DNA of 11,314 bases from Baffinella frigidus (lineage: Eukaryota > Cryptophyceae > Cryptomonadales > Baffinellaceae). Within the stretch, counting starts at the first letter, position 1; every line of letters starts with the position of its first letter. The notes beneath the pieces are model-generated. The model was not told the DNA's origin. It saw only the letters and a program-made list of their open reading frames with translations, and did no database searches. Position numbers and translations under genes: made by a program. The stretch is taken from NCBI GenBank assembly GCA_026770585.1, contig MU646329.1, positions 1,108,827-1,120,140 on the forward strand. The letters run 5' to 3'. Shown here piece after piece: positions 7,901 to 11,314 of this stretch.

Positions 7901-10900
7901 CCTCTCCTCACAACCCCTCTCCCTCCACGCACCTTCAACACTTCGCGCTCGTGAATTGTGACCAGAAAACGATGCTAGCCCCCCTCAGAATTTTCCGCGG
8001 GCCCTGAAGAAACTCCCTACGCTGTTCCACTCGAGGCTGGAAGAGGGAGTATTATAAATGTGGGATTGTTAAATATAGTACCAGTCACGGGCAGGCTTGG
8101 TCACGTTCCTGGAGGAATTCCCCCCGGAACGTGACCAAACGCGATATTTGTTCGAAAATTACTACACAGCGGTCCACTGGTAAAGGACTTGTAAAGTTAA
8201 AACTTTTAAAATAGTCACATTTCTAGCCTCGAGTGGTTAACTGAACCGGAAAGGATCCACACCGGGAAAATCGTTCACCTGGGTCAGCGTACCACGCCAG
8301 AGTCTTCGAAGGGGTCGCCAAAAGTCAATTCCCCTTCACGACAGTGGTTTCCAAAAGTCAACAACCGTGTCCTCACACGGGTTAAAAAAATCAACCCCCT
8401 CCTGCGCTCTGGCGTGGTAGTTCCGGCAGGCTTTATCCCCGAAGATTTTCTCATTACTCAAGAGCCATGGGTGCCGCGGGCCCTAGGCTGAAAAGCAGTC
8501 TGAAGACTGCTCTGAGCTCTCGTCTGAACACGCGTGGCTGCCGAGTCTTATCCGGGAACAAGTATTTTTCTTTCAAAAGCTGGCAATGAAAATTACTACA
8601 CAACTGGTCACGTCCGAAGCAATTGTGTGGTAATTTTCGTGCGGATTTTTTTAAAGAAAAATACTTGTTCACGGATAAAGTCACGCGAGGACGCCACGGG
8701 CTTGGTTCCCGCTGTGGGGGCGAGGGGCACCGACGCACCCTGCTGACTGGCAGGGTGGTTTGAGTCTGGCCCGGTGGGGTTTGGGCCTTGAGGGGTGGGC
8801 GGGGGCAGGCTCAGGCGGGGCTCGGGAAGGATGGGACAGGCTCGGGCCAGGCTCGGGAAGGATGGGACAGGCTCGGGCCAGGCTCGGGAAGGATGAGGAC
8901 AGGCTCAGGTTGTCTTGGGGTAGGCAGGGCCAGGCTCAGGTAGGCCGGGACAGACTCAGGCAGGCCGGGGACAGACTCAGGCCAGGCTCAGGCAGGCGTG
9001 GGGTAGGCTCAGGTGGGACTCAGGTACGCTGGGACAGGCTCGGGACAGGCTCAGGTAGGCGTGGTGTGGCATGTCAGCACACGCAATTACCACGGTCAGA
9101 TCCATGCATTTGTCAATGCTGTCCTGGGAGGGTGTTGTAGGTTTGCCCGGTAGGTCGACCTGGATGGCATGTCAGCACACGCAGTTGCTGACGCGCGTCC
9201 GTGGTCGTGTCCGCAGGGGAGGACATCGCCAAGTCCATCTACACGCTCAACATGACCATCCAGTACAACAAGGTGTGTTCACGTGACTCCTCCCACGCCA
9301 TGTCACAAGTGGGATTTTCATACACACTCGTTCGCAATAGATGGCTTATCCCGGTACAAATTCTTTTTAACAAACTTTGTGGCGGCGGGAAAGAGCTCCA
9401 ATCCCCAACACTTTTGGCGTCTGTCCCGGGTAGAATCAACTTTACCTGAAGATCGTGTAGTAAAAATGAAATATCGACTTCTGACCTGGCGTGGTTTGCT
9501 CGCAGAGTTTATCTCAGAGAAGAGATTTTAGAATCCGTTTTCTTAAGTCAATTCCCATACAAATTCGTCAACTTATTCTTTTACGCATAAGTTGACATAT
9601 TTGAAGGGGAATTGACTTAAGAAAACGGATTCTAAAATCCCTTTTCTGGGATAAGAGTGCCTTGCTGACTCATCCCCTGTCAGCACAGCCTCACGAACGG
9701 CCTCTGAGTCCCGAAGCGGGCCTGTCGCGCGCCATGCCTGAGGCTCTCCGTGGTTTGTGTTTTCTTGTTGTTGAATTTCGTCACCATTTGTTGGATTTCG
9801 TCTCCTGCAATTTGCTGAATTTGGTCTCCTGCAATTATAACCCAACTGATGTTCCCTCGTCTCCTACCTTCCTAATCTCATCTCGGACCATACCAGAATC
9901 TGTCCTGATGAAAAGGCGTAAGACAGCATCATTTGATGCTTAAAATAGCATATACACCCTTACCTTCCGCGTGGGGAGCCTGAGATAGCGGGACAGATTC
10001 TGTCTTGGTTCGAAATTAGATTGCAGGGAGGCAGAATCTTACTTTCTGGTCATAGGAGCCCTACGGCTCCCGGTAGGCAATTCCGTAGGCCTAACTACCC
10101 CATTTTTAGTCTGTTAGCCTATGAAATCCAAGACCCCCTCTTCCCCCCTCAGGCAAAGCCGGGCGAGTTCCTGGAGAAAGGGTTTGCGTACAACTTCCCG
10201 AACATCGTGCTCTATGTCTGGACCAAGACCGGCAAGGACGGCAAGTACGTGTCACCTACCCCCGCACTGAAAAAAGGCTTGAGCTCTGAATGGCTTTCTC
10301 ACGCCCGCGTATGCCGACAGTGCCAGTGTCACCCAGCGTCTCCCCTTGCCAGTGTGGCCCCGTGTCAGCCGTGTTAGCCCGTGTCAGCCCGCGCCCTTCA
10401 AACACGCACACCCACCACTGAGACCAACATCCCCTCCCCCCACCGATGCTCTGCACCCCTCGTCGCCCCCCGATCGAACCCAGACTTTCTACCCACCTCA
10501 GGCGCCGTGTGCGGCGTCGCGGCTGCCCAGCGGCCCGCCGCGGGAAGAATCTGCCCTAGCCGCCCAGCTTCACCCGAGGGCGCGAGGCGCACGCCTTCCG
10601 AGTGAGAGAGCTCTGGAGAAGCTTCTTGTAGGTTACGAGCCCTGGGATAGTCGGAGCTGATGGCGCCATGAAGAAACAGTGCGTATTCCACACAGCGGAC
10701 TTCGAAGGGATTGTGATCCACCCCTGAGCGATAAGACCTACGGTAGGCAACCCGTAGGCGCATAGGGGGGTTCCTACGGATAAGGCAACAGAAAGGTGGC
10801 CCGTTTTGGGCCCAAAATCCCTTCGAAGCTGTGTGGTTACGGATCGAACCCAACTTCGCGGCGATGTATCCGTAGGAACCCCCCTATGTCCCTACGGGTT

Positions 10901-11314
10901 GCCTGCCGTAGGGTCCTAGGTCTTATCGCTCAGGGGTGAATCAAAATCCACCCTTGCGGCAGGACCCTGCTGGCGGCATGACCCCGCCATCACTCTAAAC
11001 CCTAACCCCTAACACTAAACGCTAAACACCAACTCCTACAGTGAGAGAGCTCTGGAGGAGCTTCATGTAGGTTACGAGCCCTAAGTTAGTCGGAGCTGAT
11101 GGCGCCATCACTAAAAACACTAACTCTCACCACTAAATGCTACACCCTTCTGGCAGGCAATACTACGACCGGTCGCTCCAGATGCAGTGCGTGGAAGCCG
11201 CAGGGAAGATCCTCTTCATCGGGATCAACTTCCTCGCCCGCTCGCCGAAAGTCTCTGCTGTTGAGCTTGAGCAGGTCGCCGCCCCCTCTCGACCTAGTCT
11301 TCGAAAGGTGGTAG
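4647..11314 (+). CDS. Plastid-targeted lipocalin-domain protein, multi-exon gene, 3' end beyond the window
   Basis: My spliced model is 4647-4904, 4979-5020, 5055-5177 (or -5141), 5209-5256, 5289-5435, 6117-6170, 7578-7629, 9217-9272, 10153-10244 and 11157-11314, about 330-345 residues. Every junction keeps one reading frame. Order: signal peptide and transit-like segment, charged helical region, then a lipocalin barrel with GIWYE, CGCTRFNFTI, a Cys-Pro strand (TTTCP), two beta-strand segments and a terminal LFIGINFLARSP strand resembling the conserved Arg motif of lipocalins. Lipocalins bind small hydrophobic ligands; plastid members are linked to lipid or pigment protection, but the ligand here cannot be read from sequence. 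Violaxanthin de-epoxidase also has a lipocalin fold, but its Cys-rich N-terminus and Glu-rich tail are not visible. Nine introns, one with a GC donor. Domain call firm; exons 2-4 less certain; the final exon may end at a donor near 11276 or 11308. Confidence 0.75.
4979..5256 (+). CDS. Exons 2-4: helical, partly Cys-bearing linker before the lipocalin barrel
   Basis: Exon 2 (4979-5020, DLRQETELLARMVG) follows an acceptor ttgcag. Exon 3 (from 5055, ARTVASIKQEISRRDVFKEM) follows gggttgcag. Exon 4 (5209-5256, SIECIFTSYRMCTHEP) follows tgacgcag. All join in phase 0. The first two continue the charged, heptad-like helix begun in exon 1; exon 4 brings two cysteines. Exon 3 has two possible ends: gtgcac at 5178 gives a 31-nt intron, gtcctc at 5142 gives a 67-nt intron. 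Exon 4 uses the weak donor gtcccg at 5257. The introns are short and C-rich. The reading frames are supported by composition, but exact boundaries need transcript data. Confidence 0.5.
5289..5435 (+). CDS. Exon 5: lipocalin first motif (GxW)
   Basis: This exon translates to a Cys-containing segment (AAAGVCPNLKEMGKK) and then GFSENLYQGIWYELAYHDVTQ-like sequence. GIWYE at 5397-5411 is the lipocalin structurally conserved region 1 (Gly-x-Trp), which closes the barrel base. The acceptor may be at 5288 or three bases later at 5291. The exon ends CAG followed by gcaagc, so the intron starts with a GC donor of good consensus (AG|GCAAG). Confidence 0.75.
5448..5589. mobile_element. Intronic TIR element, family II (copy A)
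   Basis: The left end ccaccaaccctcacaacttg continuing to ggcaaatcg pairs with the right end cgattcgcccagactgtgag followed by gattgttgg. The centre is gaggccgtcggaatccgacg-type, a 25-base near-palindrome with one central base. It starts 12 nt after the GC donor of intron 5 and ends ttggcag, an acceptor-like sequence. Confidence 0.85.
5590..5847. other. Intron 5 spacer between two elements
   Basis: Unique-looking sequence. A reading frame runs through part of it, but exons 5 and 6 join without gap in the lipocalin alignment, so I treat it as intron. Confidence 0.5.
5848..6000. mobile_element. Intronic TIR element, family II (copy A2)
   Basis: ccaccaaccctcacggcttg plus ggcaaatcgac pairs with gtcgatttgcccaagccgtg plus agggttggttg. 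The core gaagtcggaatccgacttc is centred at 5918. Inner arms ggaattcgaaaat and ggttcgggatttc are imperfect. It ends gttgcag, again acceptor-like. Confidence 0.85.
6047..6113. repeat. Short telomere-like (CCCTAAA-type) tract before an acceptor
   Basis: Contains aaaccctacaccctaaac, and aaaccctacaccctcaac just before the exon 6 acceptor, plus two copies of ggggttgtaaac. The C-rich strand matches the + strand, as in the larger tracts at 7236-7880. Confidence 0.6.
6117..6170 (+). CDS. Exon 6: lipocalin barrel strand with CGC motif
   Basis: An 18-codon exon reading ANYFCGCTRFNFTIRSDK, entered in phase 0 after actcag and left in phase 0 at AAG|gtcctg. Joined to exon 5 it gives a run from HDVTQ into the CGCTRFN segment with no residues apparently missing between. 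The donor lies only 12 nt before a TIR element. Confidence 0.75.
6183..6332. mobile_element. Intronic TIR element, family II (copy B)
   Basis: ccaccagccctcagagtggg then agcaaatcg pairs with cgatgatttgctgaggccgt then gagggttggtgg. The core gaagtcggaatccgactgc lies at 6243-6261. CCCT flanks both sides (6179-6182 and 6333-6336), possibly a target duplication. Confidence 0.85.
6337..6474. mobile_element. Intronic TIR element, family II (copy C), adjacent to B
   Basis: ccaccagccctcaaagtggg then agcaaatcgtc pairs with gcgatttgctccaactctga then ggactggtgg. The core is gtcgttggaatccgacggcc, with one change in the left half. It begins only four bases after copy B. Confidence 0.85.
6475..6783. other. 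Intron 6 spacer; nothing recognised
   Basis: A + strand frame is open across 6436-6840 but starts inside copy C and runs into the next fold-back element. Its product is not recognisable, and the lipocalin needs no exon here. Confidence 0.5.
6784..6909. mobile_element. Intronic fold-back element with GCAACGAAAATTACTAC motif
   Basis: Inner arms tttcatttcctggcaacgaa plus aattactac (6800-6828) pair perfectly with the right side ending at 6893. Outer arms gagaaa...ttt extend it imperfectly to 6784 and 6909. The loop is about 36 nt. No exact target duplication (CGAA versus CGAT). Confidence 0.75.
6953..7015 (+). repeat. Diverged direct copy of part of the neighbouring element's left arm
   Basis: atctccatagaagtattgat through gcaacgaaaattgctacacg to tttgctcat matches 7058-7120 base for base with few changes and no length change. 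It has no inverted partner of its own. Confidence 0.75.
7032..7220. mobile_element. Intronic fold-back element, 189 bp
   Basis: gttgaggacgtgagcgcacg at the left pairs with cgctcacgtcctcaac at the right. The arms run about 80 bp through aattcatctccacaaaagta and the gcaacgaaaattactacac motif to a small loop near 7125-7137. Confidence 0.8.
7236..7577. repeat. Interstitial telomere-like CCCTAAA repeats, first tract
   Basis: Many copies of ccctaaa, mixed with variants such as ccctaca, ccctgaa and cttgaac, fill this stretch on the + strand. The last copies are perfect (aaccctaaaccctaaaccct) and stop four bases before the acceptor of exon 7. The tract is flanked by coding exons and so is internal. 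Confidence 0.9.
7578..7629 (+). CDS. Exon 7: 52-nt exon embedded in telomere-like repeats
   Basis: Between two CCCTAAA-repeat tracts lies a 52-nt non-repetitive segment bounded by an acceptor gacgcag and a good donor gtaagc. It reads TMEDMFTTTCPMTGMLP plus one base. Without it, exon 6 (phase 0) cannot join the natural acceptor of exon 8, which needs one leading base; with it, the A left over pairs with GG of exon 8 to form an Arg codon and the frame is exact. The TTTCP stretch suits a lipocalin strand with a conserved Cys. It is too short to appear in any ORF scan. Confidence 0.75.
7630..7880. repeat. Interstitial telomere-like CCCTAAA repeats, second tract
   Basis: It begins inside the donor of exon 7 (gtaagccctataccctccac) and continues with ccctaaa, ccctgaa and tcaaacc variants, including a caaacct run at 7688-7720, to about 7880. 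Confidence 0.9.
7881..8289. other. Intron 7 spacer with a small hairpin at 8097-8138
   Basis: ttggtcacgttcc (8097-8109) pairs exactly with ggaacgtgaccaa (8126-8138) across a 16-nt loop. A lone cgaaaattactacac lies at 8153-8167, the internal motif of nearby fold-back elements. Otherwise nothing is recognised. Confidence 0.5.
8290..8419. mobile_element. Possible TIR element with 13-bp ends
   Basis: taccacgccagag (8290-8302) pairs exactly with ctctggcgtggta (8407-8419). The interior holds two ccaaaagtcaa copies but little further inverted symmetry. No target duplication, so the call is tentative. Confidence 0.45.
8548..8678. mobile_element. Fold-back TIR element with 4-bp target duplication AGTC
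   Basis: ttatccgggaacaagtattt and the following ~35 bases pair with the right arm, which reads in reverse complement ttatccgtgaacaagtattt. AGTC lies immediately outside both ends (8544-8547 and 8679-8682). The inner arms carry gcaatgaaaattactacac. Confidence 0.85.
8765..9062. repeat. G-rich minisatellite
   Basis: Variants of gggacaggctcaggy and ctcgggaaggatgggacagg repeat across this stretch, with a clear 31-bp period at 8821-8883. The + strand is strongly G-rich with many GG/GGG runs, compatible with quadruplex formation. The open reading frame through it is a product of the repeat. Confidence 0.85.
9068..9183 (+). repeat. 18-bp direct repeat pair
   Basis: ggcatgtcagcacacgca occurs at 9068-9085 and again at 9166-9183, the second copy 33 bases upstream of the exon 8 acceptor. 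Confidence 0.75.
9217..9272 (+). CDS. Exon 8: lipocalin strand segment
   Basis: Acceptor gtccgcag, then GG completing the Arg codon begun in exon 7, then EDIAKSIYTLNMTIQYNK, ending at AAG|gtgtgt in phase 0. The alternating polar/hydrophobic pattern (SIYTLNMTIQY) fits a beta strand of the barrel. Confidence 0.75.
9509..9654. mobile_element. Fold-back TIR element with 4-bp target duplication GAGT
   Basis: ttatctcagagaagagattt at the left pairs with the right end, which reads in reverse complement ttatcccagaaaagggattt. Inner arms share gttttcttaagtcaattccc and gtcaacttat with the 1492-1651 element, so they form one family. GAGT flanks both ends (9505-9508 and 9655-9658). Confidence 0.85.
9770..9838. 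repeat. Short tandem repeat in intron 8
   Basis: Three units of gttgaatttcgtc / gttggatttcgtctcctgca / gctgaatttggtctcctgca, the last two spaced 24 bp apart. Confidence 0.7.
10059..10121. repeat. Solo half of the 2207-2372 type fold-back element
   Basis: ccgtaggcctaactacccca followed by tttttagtctgttagcctat matches the right arm of 2207-2372 (taactaccccattttcaggc, then cgttaccctat) with several changes. No inverted partner is visible within the intron. Confidence 0.65.
10153..10244 (+). CDS. Exon 9: lipocalin strand segment
   Basis: A clean pyrimidine tract and acceptor (cccctcag) precede AKPGEFLEKGFAYNFPN and a hydrophobic strand IVLYVWTKTGKDGK. I end it at 10244, before gtacgt, in phase 2, because the next exon then completes a Lys codon with its first G and continues in the lipocalin-like frame. 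The alternative donor gtgtca at 10249 would put the next exon into a Ser/Arg-rich frame that does not look like the family. Confidence 0.75.
10602..10669 (+). repeat. 68-bp direct repeat in intron 9, copy 1
   Basis: gtgagagagctctggagaag through ggagctgatggcgccat. It matches 11041-11108 with five mismatches. An insertion follows at once, at 10670. Confidence 0.85.
10670..10984. mobile_element. Composite insertion containing a 220-bp inverted repeat
   Basis: It is flanked by CGCCAT on both sides (10664-10669, 10985-10990), while the second repeat copy has a single CGCCAT followed directly by CACTAA, an apparent empty site. Inside, 10719-10938 is an imperfect inverted repeat starting cacccctgagcgataagacc with cctacggtaggcaacccgta and ggaaccccccctat-like arms. 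A second pair, cttcgaagggatt (10700) and aatcccttcgaag (10815), crosses it rather than nesting. Confidence 0.65.
10985..11040. repeat. Telomere-like tract in intron 9
   Basis: cactctaaaccctaacccct then aacactaaacgctaaacacc; C-rich on the + strand like the other tracts. A weaker version (cactaaaaacactaactctc) follows the second repeat copy at 11109-11150, just upstream of the exon 10 acceptor. Confidence 0.65.
11041..11108 (+). repeat. 68-bp direct repeat in intron 9, copy 2
   Basis: gtgagagagctctggaggag through ggagctgatggcgccat, continuing without interruption into cactaa. It marks the pre-insertion structure of copy 1. Confidence 0.85.
11157..11314 (+). CDS. Exon 10: C-terminal lipocalin strand, truncated by window end
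   Basis: After tggcag the frame reads QYYDRSLQMQCVEAAGKILF and IGINFLARSP, matching the last barrel strand and conserved Arg of lipocalins, then KVSAVELEQVAA. It stays open to the last base. The true exon end may be a donor at 11276 (CAG|gtcgcc) or 11308 (AAG|gtggta). Confidence 0.65.

Noticed and set aside
8760-9140. 126-codon frame over 8760-9140
   Set aside because: It is a translation of the G-rich minisatellite.
10502-10601. Possible extra exon with acceptor cctcag and donor gtgaga
   Set aside because: In the phase left by exon 9 at 10244 it hits a TAG stop. Using the other exon 9 donor keeps it open but forces exon 10 into a Ser/Arg-rich frame unlike a lipocalin.
4647-11314. Violaxanthin de-epoxidase
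   Set aside because: Only the general lipocalin fold motifs match; the Cys-rich N-terminal domain and Glu-rich C-terminal domain are not seen.

Overview
This is eukaryotic nuclear DNA, most likely from a photosynthetic protist with a red-algal-derived complex plastid (haptophyte, pelagophyte or other ochrophyte; a dinoflagellate is not excluded). Three things point there. The only convincing gene is split by GT-AG and GC-AG introns. Its predicted N-terminus is a signal peptide with phenylalanine right after the predicted cleavage site (ADA|F), the hallmark of bipartite plastid targeting in such algae. The window also carries long tracts of CCCTAAA repeats, the plant/algal telomere unit. The organism is an inference; no rRNA, tRNA or other marker gene is present.

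Layout. Positions 1-4646 hold no gene I can support. They are packed with short non-coding repeats: terminal-inverted-repeat (TIR) and fold-back elements at 185-322, 711-820, 1016-1228, 1492-1651, 2007-2145, 2207-2372, 2457-2521, 2837-2957, 2975-3078 and 3397-3569; two minisatellites; and a three-copy dispersed repeat (885-983, 3857-4118, 4318-4565). Positions 4647 to the window end hold one + strand gene for a plastid-targeted lipocalin-domain protein, reconstructed as ten exons and open at the 3' end. Its first five exons are close together with introns of about 30-75 nt. Its last five exons are separated by introns of about 0.7-1.6 kb, filled with fold-back elements, telomere-like repeats and a G-rich minisatellite.

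How it fits together. None of the repeat elements encodes a transposase, so they look like non-autonomous DNA transposons (MITEs), some behaving like introner elements. Three members with TTATC...GATAA ends are flanked by perfect and different 4-bp target duplications (ATGC, AGTC, GAGT), and a fold-back with related TAATA ends has GTGT on both sides. Four elements sharing a GTCGGAATCCGAC core sit in two introns of the lipocalin gene. One of those introns is bounded by an exact 7-bp direct repeat that supplies both its GC donor and its AG acceptor. A 52-nt exon is embedded directly in telomere-like repeats and is recovered because it alone keeps the reading phase between its neighbours. The window is a compact example of intron growth, and possibly intron birth, by small DNA elements.
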